Counted from the first letter of the stretch, positions 7,390-16,401 are shown. The stretch: 64,000 nt of DNA from Streptomyces sp. DSM 15324 (GCF_001514285.1 NZ_KQ949035.1:62001-126000); one strand, 5' to 3'. Made by a program: numbers and translations. Notes: generated by a model from the sequence alone, not told the origin.

Positions 7390-8994
7390 ATGAGGAGTCT
7401 GGAGCCCGGGGACCCTCCGGAGCTGGGCGGCTATCCCCTGCTGGCACAGCTCGGCGCCGGGGGCATGGGGCAGGTCTTCCTCTCCCGTACGGCGTCCGGC
7501 AGGCCGCTGGCGCTGAAGACCGTACGGAGCGAGTTCGGCGCCGATCGGGGGTTCGAGGAGCGGTTCGCCCGCGAGATCGCCAGCAGTGAGCGGGTGCGTT
7601 CCGCGTGGACGGTGGCCGTCGTCGACCACAGCCCCGCCGGACACAGACCGCAGTGGCTGGCCACGGAGTACGTCCCCGCCCCCTCCCTCGCCGACTGGGT
7701 GGAGCGGCACGGCCCGCTGCCCGAGCCCGCGGTGCGCGCGCTCGTGACGGAACTCGCCGAGGGCCTGCGGGCGGTGCACCGGGCAGGACTCTCCCATCGC
7801 GACCTGAAGCCCTCCAATGTGCTGCTCGCCCGCCGCCACCCCCTGCTCATCGACTTCGGCATCGCCCGCGCCGTGGACGACACCCGGCACACCCGGACCG
7901 GCGGAGTGATCGGCTCACCCGGATACATGCCGCCGGAGCAGGTGACCGGCAAGATCTCCGCCGAGCCCGGCGACCTGTTCGCCCTGGGCGCCGTCCTCGT
8001 CTACGCGGCCACCGGGACGAGCCCGTTCCTGCGCCCGGGCGAGCAACCGTCGGCGGCACAGCTCCTCTACCGGATCGTGCACGAGGAGCCGGTGCTGGAC
8101 GGCGTACCGGCCGCCCTCCGGCCGCTGGCCGCCGCCTGCCTGCACAAGTCCCCGCAGGCCCGCCCCACGACGGACGACCTGCTGCTCCGGCTCGGCGGCG
8201 ACCGGGATCCCTGGGCCGGTTCGCTGCCGGCGGGGCTGGAGGCGGAGATCACCACGAGGGAGGCCGCACTGCGGTCGGCGCTGGAACGGCGCGTGCCGGA
8301 ACGGCCGGTGCCGGAACGGCCGGTCTCCCCCGCCCCCGCCACGCCGCCGGGATTCGGACCGGCCCCCGCGCCCTTCCCCCCTCCGGCGCCGCCGCCCCTC
8401 ATCGCTGCCCCGCCTGGCCCGGCCCTCGGCAGGCGTCCGCCCTCCGTCCGTACGGCGGCCGTACTCGGCTGCGCCGTGGCGGCCGCGGCCGTCGTCGCGG
8501 CGGTCATCTGGCCGGAGGACGGCAAGGACGACGGGACCGCGGCTCGGTCCCCCTCTCCCTCCTCGTCCTCCCCGTCCGCCTCCCCGGCCTCTGACGCCCT
8601 GCCCGCGTCCTGGGTGGGCACCTGGCAGGGCACGGGCCCCGGCAGCTCCGCCGGTGACGGCGTCGTCAACGCCCGTACGAGCAAAGTGACCGTCACCGTC
8701 ACGTTCCACGCCGCGGAACGGGGCCAGATCGTGGGCCGGCAGGTCAGCGAGGTGACCGACGCCGCGAGCGGCCGCGACATCGGCTGCACCGAGACCCTCC
8801 GCCTCAAGGAGTCCCACGGCACGACCATGGTCTTCGAGGCGGCCACCAGCAGCCCCACCGACCCGTCCACCGGCGTGCTCTGCACACCCGGGAACGTCTA
8901 CACCCTGACGAAGACCGGTACCGACGCCCTCGCGCTGGAGGACGAGGGCAGCCAGACGGCGGGCTCGCCGTCCCGGCTGACCCGGTCGCCCTGA
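7390..8994 (+). CDS. Membrane-anchored Ser/Thr protein kinase
   Basis: A 534-residue Hanks-type kinase. The catalytic domain (residues 15-270) is complete: glycine loop GAGGMG at 23-27, lysine K43 in LALKTV, HRDLKPSN with catalytic D138, DFG at 155-157, and GSPGYMPPEQ. A Pro-rich juxtamembrane stretch (300-350) leads to one transmembrane helix at about 353-374. A Ser/Pro-rich stalk and an extracytoplasmic domain of about 130 residues follow (SWVGTWQGTGPGSS...). This sensor has no PASTA repeats, so the signal is unlikely to be simply peptidoglycan; the WVGTWQGT start resembles small beta-barrel sensor domains in other Streptomyces kinases. ATG 7390 has GAGAGG 4 nt upstream. It is probably monocistronic. 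Confidence 0.92.
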   Translation: MRSLEPGDPPELGGYPLLAQLGAGGMGQVFLSRTASGRPLALKTVRSEFGADRGFEERFAREIASSERVRSAWTVAVVDHSPAGHRPQWLATEYVPAPSLADWVERHGPLPEPAVRALVTELAEGLRAVHRAGLSHRDLKPSNVLLARRHPLLIDFGIARAVDDTRHTRTGGVIGSPGYMPPEQVTGKISAEPGDLFALGAVLVYAATGTSPFLRPGEQPSAAQLLYRIVHEEPVLDGVPAALRPLAAACLHKSPQARPTTDDLLLRLGGDRDPWAGSLPAGLEAEITTREAALRSALERRVPERPVPERPVSPAPATPPGFGPAPAPFPPPAPPPLIAAPPGPALGRRPPSVRTAAVLGCAVAAAAVVAAVIWPEDGKDDGTAARSPSPSSSSPSASPASDALPASWVGTWQGTGPGSSAGDGVVNARTSKVTVTVTFHAAERGQIVGRQVSEVTDAASGRDIGCTETLRLKESHGTTMVFEAATSSPTDPSTGVLCTPGNVYTLTKTGTDALALEDEGSQTAGSPSRLTRSP

Positions 8995-9017
8995 CTCGGT
9001 GGCCCTGCCCCGGTCCG

Positions 9018-9038
9018 CCTGACCGGGCGTCGGTCAGG
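9018..9038. terminator. Bidirectional terminator between convergent genes
   Basis: CCTGACC and GGTCAGG form a 7-bp stem around a 7-nt loop, with flanking CCCTGCC/GGCAGGG able to lengthen it. It sits between the kinase gene and the convergent ABM-domain gene and overlaps the latter's stop codon. Confidence 0.6.
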
Positions 9039-10005
9039 GCAGGGTCCAGAAGCGGACCGTGACGAGATAGAAGACCGCGGCCCAGAAGGTCATCACCACC
9101 GCGATGACGCCCAGGCCGCGGAGGTTGCTCCGCACCGGCGGTTCGTCCCGCGGCGGACGCAGCCATCGCCCGAGGAGCGGGTTCACGTAGTAGGGCATGG
9201 TCAGGAAGCTCATGAGGAAGCTCGACAGCAGGTTGCCGACGAGCAGACCGATCCAGAGCGGCATGCGCAGCGGGACCAGCGCCAGCGTCAGCAGGACGAC
9301 GGTCGGGTACAGGCCGACCCACACGGCGAGGGAGGTCCTGGTCTCGGAGGGCGGCGGCGCCTCCTTGCCGTCGTCCCCGAAGGCGAACCAGCTGCCGAAG
9401 GAGTTGTCGATCGTCCGCAGTCCGAAGTCGCTGAACTTCTCGCCCTCGGCCAGGACCTCCTGCCGCCGGCGCGAGGTCAGCCAGGCATCGAGGTGCTCGG
9501 CGCTGTCGAAGCGGTACAGCGTGGTCCATTCCTCCTGGAGCCCCGCGATCGGGCGGAAGAGCTCGGTCCCCCGGAACCCCTCGAACCTGCTCTCCTCCTG
9601 CTCCATGCGCTGCTGCCAGTCGAGGAAGTCGTCGACGTGGTCCGGGTGGACCCGGTGGGTGACCACCACGGTGACCAGCGGATCCGGTGACCGGGTGCCG
9701 CTGCTGACGATCTGCTGGGTCGCCGGGCCGTCGAAGTACGCGGCGCCGGTGTCGAGATACGCCTGCCGGGTCGCGCTGTTGGTCCACGCCTGCAGATGCG
9801 CCACCGAGTCGAACCGGTAGACGACGACCCAGTCGGGTTGCAGCGGTGTCGGCGGGGAGATCTCGGCGCCGAGGAAGCCGGGGTAGCGGGCGGCCGCGGC
9901 ATTGAGGTCCTCCTGCCACGCCTCGTAGGCGCGCTCCATGCCGGGCAGGACCCTCTGGCCGATGATCGCCGTCGCCGCGGCGGACGTGTGCTCCTCGGTG
10001 GTCAT
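9034..10005 (-). CDS. Membrane protein with two antibiotic-biosynthesis-monooxygenase (ABM) domains
   Basis: A 323-residue protein. Two tandem ABM (dimeric alpha/beta-barrel) repeats occupy about residues 12-105 and 108-205. Each has the pattern ...RVxPxxxxxFxxWQxxx, GFxGxE, WxxxYRFDSxxHLxxW (WVVVYRFDSVAHLQAW and WTTLYRFDSAEHLDAW). They are followed by three hydrophobic helices (about 228-250, 252-275 and 300-320). Stand-alone ABM proteins oxidise quinols or degrade haem, but many paralogues lack known activity. The membrane anchor suggests a substrate or partner at the membrane. The stop codon lies 6 nt from the start region of the upstream molybdenum hydroxylase gene's 3' end, so it is probably the last gene of that operon. 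Confidence 0.85.
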   Translation of the reverse strand: MTTEEHTSAAATAIIGQRVLPGMERAYEAWQEDLNAAAARYPGFLGAEISPPTPLQPDWVVVYRFDSVAHLQAWTNSATRQAYLDTGAAYFDGPATQQIVSSGTRSPDPLVTVVVTHRVHPDHVDDFLDWQQRMEQEESRFEGFRGTELFRPIAGLQEEWTTLYRFDSAEHLDAWLTSRRRQEVLAEGEKFSDFGLRTIDNSFGSWFAFGDDGKEAPPPSETRTSLAVWVGLYPTVVLLTLALVPLRMPLWIGLLVGNLLSSFLMSFLTMPYYVNPLLGRWLRPPRDEPPVRSNLRGLGVIAVVMTFWAAVFYLVTVRFWTLP

Positions 10006-10011
10006 GGTGGC

Positions 10012-12732
10012 TCACCCCGCCGGCATCGACTGCTCCGCGGGGAGCCGGCCATAGATGCGTTCCGGAGTCAGCGGCAGCGCCCGGTAGCGGACGCCCGTGG
10101 CGTCGTGGACCGCGTTGGCGAGCGCCGGGGCGACCGGGTTGATGCAGCACTCCGCCATCCCCTTGGCCCGCATCGGCCCCACCGAATCCGTCGAGCCCAC
10201 CAGGAGGACCTCGGTGCGGGGTATGTCGGCGTAGGTGGGGATGCGGTAGTTCCGCAGGTTCGGGTTGACCATGACGCCACGGTCGTCGACGTGGTGGTTC
10301 TCGGTCAGCGCGAAGCCGATGCCCTGGGCGACGCCGCCCTCCACCTGGCCGCGCACCTGCGCCGGGTTGACGATCACGCCGGCGTCGGCCGCGTGCACGC
10401 TGTACAGGATGCGTATCTCCCCCGTGACGCGGTGCACGGCGACCCGGAAGCCCTGCGTGTTGGAGGTGACGCTGCGCGGTGAGCCGTACGCCTTGCGCGC
10501 GGCGGTGAAGCGGATCCCGCGTCCGCGGGCGAGCGCGATCAGTTCGGCGAGCGACACCCGCCGGTCCCCGCAGACGACACCGTCGTCGTCCAGCGTGCAC
10601 AACACGACGTGGACGCCCGTGTACGCCGCGGCGAACCGGAGGATGCGGTCGCGCACCGCGTCGGCCGCCCTGAGGACCGCGTTGCCCGCCACGAAGAGGC
10701 CCGCGCTGGCGAAGGCTCCGGTGTCGAATCCCGTGCGGTCGGTGTCGGACTGCACGAGCCGGATCCGCGACGGTGTCGTGCCCAGTTGAGCGGCCGCGAT
10801 CTGGACGTGAGCCGTGGAAGTTCCCTCCCCGAACTCGACCGTGCCGACGGCCAGTTCGTAGATGAGATCGTCGCCCAGGGTGATCCAGGCCTCCGAGAGG
10901 TGCTCCGTCGGGGGCGCGGTCTCGTGCAGGGAGCTCGCCGTGCCGGCACCGACGAGCCACTCGGGGCCCGGCGGGGGTGGCCGGCCGGCCGTACGGGCGA
11001 GGGCGTCGTCCACCAGGTCGATGCACGCGGCGAGTCCGTCGTCGGTGAACACCACGTCGTCCGGGCCGTCGTGCAGGGCGATCAGGGGATCGCCCGGCCG
11101 CACGATGTTGCGCCGGCGCAGTTCCAGCGGGTCGAGGTGCAGGGCGCGGGCCAGTTCGTCCATGGCCGACTCCACGGCGAACGCCGGCTGCGTCATGCCG
11201 TAACCGCGCAGCGCCCCGCTCGGCACGGTGTTCGTGTAGACGGAGTACGCGTCGTACTTCTTGTGGGGGCAGCGGTAGAGCATGACCGCGGCGCCGCCCG
11301 CGAACACGGTCTCGCCGCCGTGGTTGCCGTACGCGCCGGTGTTGGAGACGTTGCGCACCTGGAGCGCGGTGAGCGTGCCGTCGGTCTTCGCGCCGAGCCG
11401 GACCGTCAGGGTCATCGGGTGCCGCGGCGAGGCCGTGGTGAACTCCTCCTCGCGGGTGAACTCGAAGCAGGTGGGGCGCCCGGTGTCCAGCGTGGCGAGC
11501 GCGACCAGGTCCTCCGTGATGACCTCCTGCTTTCCGCCGAATCCGCCGCCGACGCGCTTGCAGAACACCCTGAGCTGATCGGGGCGCAGTGCGAACAGGT
11601 ACCCGAGTTTGACCTTCGCGATCGAGGGTGACTGCGAACTGGTGCGGACGTGCAGCCGGCCGTCCTCCATCCAGGCGATCGAGCCGTGCGTCTCCAGATG
11701 TGCGTGCTGGACCCGCGGGGAGGAGTACGTGCCTTCGTGGATCACGTCGGCCTCGGCGAACCCGGCGTCGACGTCACCGATGTGCGCATGGAGTGCGAGC
11801 AGGATGTTGCGGGCGAGGTCGTGGGCGAACGGGTCGTCGGAGGCGTGCAGTCGGGGTGCCCCGTCGGCCATCGCCGCCTCGGGTTCGAACACCGCGGGCA
11901 GGACCTCGTACTCGACCGCGAGACGACGGCAGCCCTCCTCGGCCGCCCCGACGGTGTCGGCGAGGACCGCGGCGACGCGCTGGCCGGCGAAACGGACCGT
12001 GTCGTCGAGGATGCGGGTGTCGTCCGGGTCGACGAGGTGGTCGGTGTGGATCGCCGTGGTGAAGCGTCGGCGCGGCACGTCCTCCCAGGTGTAGACCCGT
12101 TGCACGCCGGGCACCGCGAGGGCGGCGCTCTTGTCGATCGAGCGGATCCGGGCGTGCGCGTGGGGCGAGTGCAGCACCTTGAGGTGCAGCATGCCGTCGA
12201 GCCGGGTGTCCATGGTGAACTCGGCGTGCCCCGTCACCACGTCGTGCCCCGCGGGGGCGGCGACACTCGTGCCGACGGCCCTGCCCGGTGCCGCCTTCTC
12301 CACCGCGCCGACGCCCTGCACGGCGTCCTCGATGGCCCGGTATCCGGTGCAGCGGCAGAGGTTGCCCTTCAGCGCCCTGGGCAGATCGGCCTTCTGCTCC
12401 TCGCTGAAGGTCGCCGAGGTCATGATCATCCCGGCGGTGCAGAACCCGCACTGGAACCCCGGCGCGTCCTCGAACTGCCGCTGCATCGGGTGCGGGGCGC
12501 CGGGCCGTCCGAGGCCCTCGATCGTGGTGACCCTACGGCCCTCCGCGCGGAACGCGGGGGTGATGCAGCTGTGGACCGGTTCCCCGTCCAGCCACACCGT
12601 GCAGGCGCCGCAGTCGCCCGCGTCACAGCCCTTCTTGACCCCGAAGTGGCCGAGTTCGCGCAGGAAGGTGCGCAGGCACTGGCCGGGGGCCGGCACCCGG
12701 TCGAATTCCCCGCCGTTCACGAGGTAGGTCAT
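10012..12732 (-). CDS. Xanthine-dehydrogenase-family oxidoreductase, fused [2Fe-2S] and molybdopterin subunits
   Basis: A 906-residue fusion. Residues 1-75 form a plant-type ferredoxin domain (C36, C41, C44, C56). Residues 76-150 form the second [2Fe-2S] domain (C95, C98, C126, C128 in GFQCGFCTAG and GNLCRCTG). From about 160 to the end is the molybdenum-cofactor subunit, with RVGGGFGGKQ, GALRGYGMTQPAFAVES and a late GMAECCINPVAPALA block carrying the putative catalytic Glu. There is no FAD domain inside; it is supplied by the next upstream gene, whose stop overlaps this ATG by 4 nt (ATGA). The layout matches aldehyde oxidoreductases of the MOP type plus a separate flavoprotein. The substrate (purine, aldehyde or other heterocycle) cannot be read from sequence. 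No XdhC-like chaperone is nearby. Confidence 0.92.
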   Translation of the reverse strand: MTYLVNGGEFDRVPAPGQCLRTFLRELGHFGVKKGCDAGDCGACTVWLDGEPVHSCITPAFRAEGRRVTTIEGLGRPGAPHPMQRQFEDAPGFQCGFCTAGMIMTSATFSEEQKADLPRALKGNLCRCTGYRAIEDAVQGVGAVEKAAPGRAVGTSVAAPAGHDVVTGHAEFTMDTRLDGMLHLKVLHSPHAHARIRSIDKSAALAVPGVQRVYTWEDVPRRRFTTAIHTDHLVDPDDTRILDDTVRFAGQRVAAVLADTVGAAEEGCRRLAVEYEVLPAVFEPEAAMADGAPRLHASDDPFAHDLARNILLALHAHIGDVDAGFAEADVIHEGTYSSPRVQHAHLETHGSIAWMEDGRLHVRTSSQSPSIAKVKLGYLFALRPDQLRVFCKRVGGGFGGKQEVITEDLVALATLDTGRPTCFEFTREEEFTTASPRHPMTLTVRLGAKTDGTLTALQVRNVSNTGAYGNHGGETVFAGGAAVMLYRCPHKKYDAYSVYTNTVPSGALRGYGMTQPAFAVESAMDELARALHLDPLELRRRNIVRPGDPLIALHDGPDDVVFTDDGLAACIDLVDDALARTAGRPPPPGPEWLVGAGTASSLHETAPPTEHLSEAWITLGDDLIYELAVGTVEFGEGTSTAHVQIAAAQLGTTPSRIRLVQSDTDRTGFDTGAFASAGLFVAGNAVLRAADAVRDRILRFAAAYTGVHVVLCTLDDDGVVCGDRRVSLAELIALARGRGIRFTAARKAYGSPRSVTSNTQGFRVAVHRVTGEIRILYSVHAADAGVIVNPAQVRGQVEGGVAQGIGFALTENHHVDDRGVMVNPNLRNYRIPTYADIPRTEVLLVGSTDSVGPMRAKGMAECCINPVAPALANAVHDATGVRYRALPLTPERIYGRLPAEQSMPAG

Positions 12733-13562
12733 GGCAGGTCCCCGTCCATGAGGTCACGGCGGATCTCCTCGGCGAAGTACCGGGTGAGATGACGGCGGTG
12801 GTCAGGGGTTCCGTTGGGATCGTCGAACCAGACACCGGCCGGTACCGCGTCGATGCTCTCCCGCAGCGTCCGGGCGTCGGGCAGCGGGTCGAAGGCCATG
12901 CGGACCGGCCGGGTGGTACCTGCGGTGATGGTGAGCAACAGGTCGTCGGCTCCCGGCCGTTGCGTGCCGACGAGGAACACGGTCGACCGGCCGAGCCGGG
13001 TCAGCGAGAAACGCCGCTGCGCGGTGCGTCCGCGCAGCGCGCGCTCCGGTACGGTGACGCGCCGCAGGATCTCCCCCGGGGCGAGCACGTTGCGGTGGTC
13101 GCCCGTGACGAAGTCGAGGGCGTCGACGGTGCGGACCGAGCCGTCGGGCGCCCACAGGTCGTACCGCGCCTCCAGCGCGACCGTCAGCGTGATCATCGGG
13201 CCGGCGGGCAGGGACATGCAGATGTTGCCGCCGACGGTCGCCGCGTTCCAGACCTTGAACGAGGACAGGAAGGCCTCGCAGCTCTCCCGGAAGAGGCGTC
13301 CGACGGGCCGGTCCCGCGGCCACGGGAAGGCGTACAGGTCGCGGATGGTGCAGGTGGCGCCGATCTCCAGGCCCTCGGCGGTCCGGACGAGCGGGTCCCA
13401 GCGCAACGCCGTCAGATCGATGAGCCGCCGCAGGTCCGGCTGCTCCACGGAATAGAGCCACGTCCCGCCCGCCAGCCAGGCATCGCCCTCGCGCCAGTGG
13501 ACACCCGGCCAGTCGGACGGTCGTCGGACCACCTCGGTGATGGTGTTGAGGTCCATGAGCAT
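12729..13562 (-). CDS. FAD-binding subunit of the molybdenum hydroxylase
   Basis: A 277-residue protein of the FAD-binding/CO-dehydrogenase-flavoprotein family. FAD-pyrophosphate loops are visible as WLAGGTWLYS near residue 33 and NAATVGGNICMSLPAGPM near residue 115. An EIGATCTIRDL segment and a C-terminal CO-dehydrogenase-flavoprotein domain follow. It passes electrons between the Fe-S clusters of the downstream fusion protein and the final acceptor. Its 3' end overlaps that gene by 4 nt, so translation is coupled. ATG 13562 has GGGCGG directly upstream, and an in-frame ATG two codons later is possible. Earlier frame starts are Arg/Pro-rich and implausible. Confidence 0.88.
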   Translation of the reverse strand: MLMDLNTITEVVRRPSDWPGVHWREGDAWLAGGTWLYSVEQPDLRRLIDLTALRWDPLVRTAEGLEIGATCTIRDLYAFPWPRDRPVGRLFRESCEAFLSSFKVWNAATVGGNICMSLPAGPMITLTVALEARYDLWAPDGSVRTVDALDFVTGDHRNVLAPGEILRRVTVPERALRGRTAQRRFSLTRLGRSTVFLVGTQRPGADDLLLTITAGTTRPVRMAFDPLPDARTLRESIDAVPAGVWFDDPNGTPDHRRHLTRYFAEEIRRDLMDGDLP

Positions 13563-13637
13563 CCGCCCTTGCCCCGACCAGCCTGCGGCTGCCATGCCGC
13601 ACCGTCCGGGCGGCCGGGCCGTGAAGACGGCGGGCAC

Positions 13638-13651
13638 GGACACGTTTGTCC
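13638..13651. promoter_or_regulatory. Operator-like palindrome upstream of the molybdenum hydroxylase operon
   Basis: GGACA-CGTT-TGTCC is a perfect 5-bp inverted repeat in the 332-bp gap 13563-13894. On the minus strand it lies just downstream of TAAACT (13653-13658), a reasonable -10 element, about 75-90 nt before the FAD-subunit start. A repressor bound here would block transcription. No regulator gene is adjacent. I see no gene in the rest of this gap, which is very GC-rich. Confidence 0.4.
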
Positions 13652-13894
13652 CAGTTTATCGCGGTGGGCGGGTGGCGTCCCGGCGGTGATCGCCGTACCG
13701 GACACGAGGGGCGAGGTGCCGGCCCGCGCGCGTCCCGGCCCGCACGCCGGAGCCGCGCGGGCGCGCCCCGGGCGTACCCCTGTCGCTGCTCCCCCGCATC
13801 CTGTCCGGAGCCGACGCGCGCGCCGCACCCGCGCTCGCGTGCGCTCCACTCGGGCGAGGGGCGCCCCACTCGGGCGGGGGCACGCCCCCACGTC

Positions 13895-14374
13895 TCACTC
13901 GGCCGGTGTCGTCTCGAACCAGGTGGGTTCGTCGGAGAGCGCCTGCTTGATGCGGAACACCTGGCGTTCGTGCATCGGCGGGAGGGCGTCCACCTCGAAC
14001 CAGCCGACCTGGAGGGACTCGTCGTCGTTGACCCGTGCCTCGCCGCCGACCGCCCGGCAGCGGAAGGTGACGTCCATGAACTGGCACTGGTCGCCGTTGG
14101 GGTACTCGACCCGCCGCCCGGAACGGATCAGGACGATGCGCTCGGGCACGCAGTGCACGCCCGTCTCCTCCTCGACCTCCCGCACGGCGCAGTCCGCGGG
14201 CTGCTCGCCCGGGTCCGGGATGCCGGTGATCACGGTCCACTGGCGGTTGTCCGCGCGCTGTCCGAGCAGGACGCGTCCCTCGTCGTCGAAGACGACGGCG
14301 CTGACGCCGGGGAGCCACAGGAGCTGGTGGCCGGCGACGGCGCGGATCTCGGTGATGAACTCAGGAGTCGGCAT
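13895..14374 (-). CDS. NUDIX hydrolase
   Basis: A 159-residue NUDIX protein with an intact Nudix box at about residues 50-72 (GIPDPGEQPADCAVREVEEETGV split: G-x5-E-x7-REVEEETGV). It hydrolyses a nucleoside diphosphate linked to another moiety. The core follows the pattern LPGVSAVVFDDEGRVLLGQR, WTVITGIPDPGE, and the family feature FMDVTFRCRAVGGEARV, seen in ADP-ribose/NADH-pyrophosphatase-like members of actinomycetes. ATG 14374 is followed by MPTPEFITEIRAVAGHQLLW, the usual start in this subgroup. It is separated by more than 300 bp from the molybdenum hydroxylase genes downstream and is probably its own unit. Confidence 0.9.
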   Translation of the reverse strand: MPTPEFITEIRAVAGHQLLWLPGVSAVVFDDEGRVLLGQRADNRQWTVITGIPDPGEQPADCAVREVEEETGVHCVPERIVLIRSGRRVEYPNGDQCQFMDVTFRCRAVGGEARVNDDESLQVGWFEVDALPPMHERQVFRIKQALSDEPTWFETTPAE

Positions 14375-14496
14375 GGGACCGACCCTAACCGCAGCGGCCC
14401 CCCGGCCGGCCGACGCCCGGGCGGCGACCCCGCGCCGAAGCCCCGCCCGGGCGGCGGCGCCCCCGGCCTACGCCTACGCCTGAACCCGACCTACGC

Positions 14497-16113
14497 CTAC
14501 GCCCGGGCGCCGGCGCCCCGCCGGGCGCGGACGCCCGCCGCGACGGCCCAGCCCAGACCGCCCGCGGCGACGAGCACCAGGGCGATCTCCGGGAGGATCC
14601 CGAGCCGGGTCGCGGGCGTCTCGGAGGACCGCAGCGGCACCTTCTGCACGAGGTTGTCCGCGACGAACATGCCGGTCTTCTGGGTGATCCTGCCGTCGGG
14701 CATGATGATCGCGCTGACGCCGCTGGTGACGGGTACGGTCACGGTGCGGCTGTGCTCGACGGCGCGGACGCGGGACATGGCGAGCTGCTGGTAGGTCATC
14801 TCGCTGCGGTCGAAGGTGGCGTTGTTGCTGGGCACGGAGATCAGCTGGGCGCCGTCGGTGACCTCGGAGCGCACCGCCCAGTCGAAGGCGGCCTCATAGC
14901 AGGTGACCAGGCCCACCTTCGCGTCGTCCATGGTGAACACGCCCGGCTTGGTGCCCCGGCTGAAGTCCTGGCGGACCATCGACGTCCACTGGCTGTTGAT
15001 CGCGCCGATCAGGGAGCGCAGCGGGAGGTACTCGCCGAACGGCTGGATCTGCCTCTTGTCGTAGGTCTGGGTGGGGCCCTTCTCGGGGTCCCAGAGGATC
15101 TGCTCGTTGTAGAGCCTGCCGCCGCGCTCGACAACTCCGCCGACCGAGATGGGCACCCCGACGGCCTTGGCGGCCTTGTCGATGACGACGGCCGCGTCCG
15201 CGTACGCGAAGGGGTCGATGTCGGAGGAGTTCTCGGGCCACAGCACGAAGTCGGGCTGTGGCTTCTTGCCCGCCTTGACCTCGGCGGCCAGCCGTTCCGT
15301 CTCGCGCGCGTGGTAGTCGAGGACGGCGCGGCGCTGGGCGTTGAAGTCCAGCCCGAGGCGGGGCACGTTGCCCTGGATGACGGCGACCGTCGCGGTGCCG
15401 TCCTCCGCCTTGTCGCTCACCAGGGCGCGTGAGGCCAGGGCGGCGCCGACGGGGACGGTCAGGCTGAGCAGGGCCACGGCGGCGGCCGACCTGCGGAGCT
15501 CACCGGTGCGTCGGCGGTCCAGGAGCAGCCGGACCGTCTCGTAGAGACCGAACCCGCACAGCACGACGGCGAAGCCGAGGACCGGGGTGCCGCCGAGCGC
15601 GGCGAGCGGCAGGAAGACACCGTCCGCCTGGCCGAAGGCGATCTTGCCCCACGGGAAGCCGTTGAACGGCACGCGTGCGCGTGCGGCCTCGCCGGCCGTC
15701 CAGAGGGCCGCCGCCCACACCGGCCAGGCGGGCAGCTTCGAGACCTTGGCGACGCCGACACCGACCAGGGCGACGAAGACCGCTTCGATGGCGACCAGGG
15801 CGAGCCAGGGGCCGGGACCGACCTCGACGCCGGTCCACACGAGGAGCGGCAGCAGGAAGCCCAGGCCGAACAGGTAGCCGAGGCCGAGCGCCGCCTTCCA
15901 GGTACGCCCGCGCAGCACCCAGCCGAAGACCGCGAAGGCCGGCAGGGCCAGCCACCAGACGGTCCGGGGCGGGAAGCTGGCGTAGAGCAGCACTCCGGCG
16001 AGCGCCGCCGCGGCGGCGGGCAGGAGGCGCAGCAGCCGCGCACGGCGGGGAACCGGCGTGGTCTGGGGCTCGAGCTGGTCGGGCTGGCCCACGGAAGTTG
16101 CGGTGACGGTCAC
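14497..16113 (-). CDS. lnt: Apolipoprotein N-acyltransferase
   Basis: A 538-residue membrane enzyme that adds the third acyl chain to the N-terminal Cys of lipoproteins. The N-terminal 230 residues hold six or so transmembrane helices (for example LLPAAAAALAGVLLYASFPP and YLFGLGFLLPLLVWTGVEVG). A carbon-nitrogen hydrolase domain then shows the Glu-Lys-Cys triad: LWPENSSDIDPF (Glu), YDKRQIQPFGEYLPLR (Lys), LVTCYEAAFDWAVR (Cys). One more helix closes the protein at the C-terminus. The start is GTG at 16113. The open frame continues upstream, but TACACT at 16120-16125 lies 6 nt before this GTG, consistent with a leaderless message. The extreme 3' end contains short CTACGC repeats just beyond the stop. 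Confidence 0.93.
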   Translation of the reverse strand: MTVTATSVGQPDQLEPQTTPVPRRARLLRLLPAAAAALAGVLLYASFPPRTVWWLALPAFAVFGWVLRGRTWKAALGLGYLFGLGFLLPLLVWTGVEVGPGPWLALVAIEAVFVALVGVGVAKVSKLPAWPVWAAALWTAGEAARARVPFNGFPWGKIAFGQADGVFLPLAALGGTPVLGFAVVLCGFGLYETVRLLLDRRRTGELRRSAAAVALLSLTVPVGAALASRALVSDKAEDGTATVAVIQGNVPRLGLDFNAQRRAVLDYHARETERLAAEVKAGKKPQPDFVLWPENSSDIDPFAYADAAVVIDKAAKAVGVPISVGGVVERGGRLYNEQILWDPEKGPTQTYDKRQIQPFGEYLPLRSLIGAINSQWTSMVRQDFSRGTKPGVFTMDDAKVGLVTCYEAAFDWAVRSEVTDGAQLISVPSNNATFDRSEMTYQQLAMSRVRAVEHSRTVTVPVTSGVSAIIMPDGRITQKTGMFVADNLVQKVPLRSSETPATRLGILPEIALVLVAAGGLGWAVAAGVRARRGAGARA

Positions 16114-16119
16114 TCGGGG

Positions 16120-16125
16120 AGTGTA
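16120..16125 (-). promoter_or_regulatory. -10 element of lnt (leaderless start)
   Basis: On the minus strand TACACT ends 6 nt before the GTG at 16113, which places the transcription start at the start codon. A weak TGTCGG lies about 18 nt upstream as a possible -35 element. No ribosome binding site is present, in agreement with a leaderless message. Confidence 0.5.
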
Positions 16126-16140
16126 CGGCGGGTCACCTTT

Positions 16141-16254
16141 TGGCCGACAGGACGGCCCCTGTGGCCGACAGAGGTCCCTGTGGCCGACAGCACGGTCACG
16201 GTGGGCCGCCGCACGGCCCGCTGAGGCATCCCGCGGACCAGTGTGGACCAGTGT
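16141..16254. repeat. Three copies of TGGCCGACAG plus a tandem 10-mer between divergent genes
   Basis: TGGCCGACAG occurs at 16141-16150, 16162-16171 and 16181-16190, spacings of 21 and 19 bp, that is about two helical turns each. Each later copy sits in a CTGT...ACAG dyad. Further right GGACCAGTGT is repeated exactly in tandem at 16235-16254. These lie in the 288-bp region between lnt and the ligase-like gene. Phased repeats of this kind look like regulator binding sites. Confidence 0.55.
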
Positions 16255-16401
16255 GATGCACAATCCCGGCACATCTCATCCACAAACCGGCCATCAGCCG
16301 TTACGGTGTGCCGGAACCCCGTTCGCACAGACGTCCGGGGTGGTACTGGCCGGGGGCGACCGGGTTCGGGGGGTCTGGTGGGGTCCACGGGTTCCACGGG
16401 G

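Noticed and set aside
5491..7890. A 799-codon minus-strand open frame
   Set aside because: It is antisense to the secreted phosphohydrolase and the kinase, both of which have clear domains and starts.
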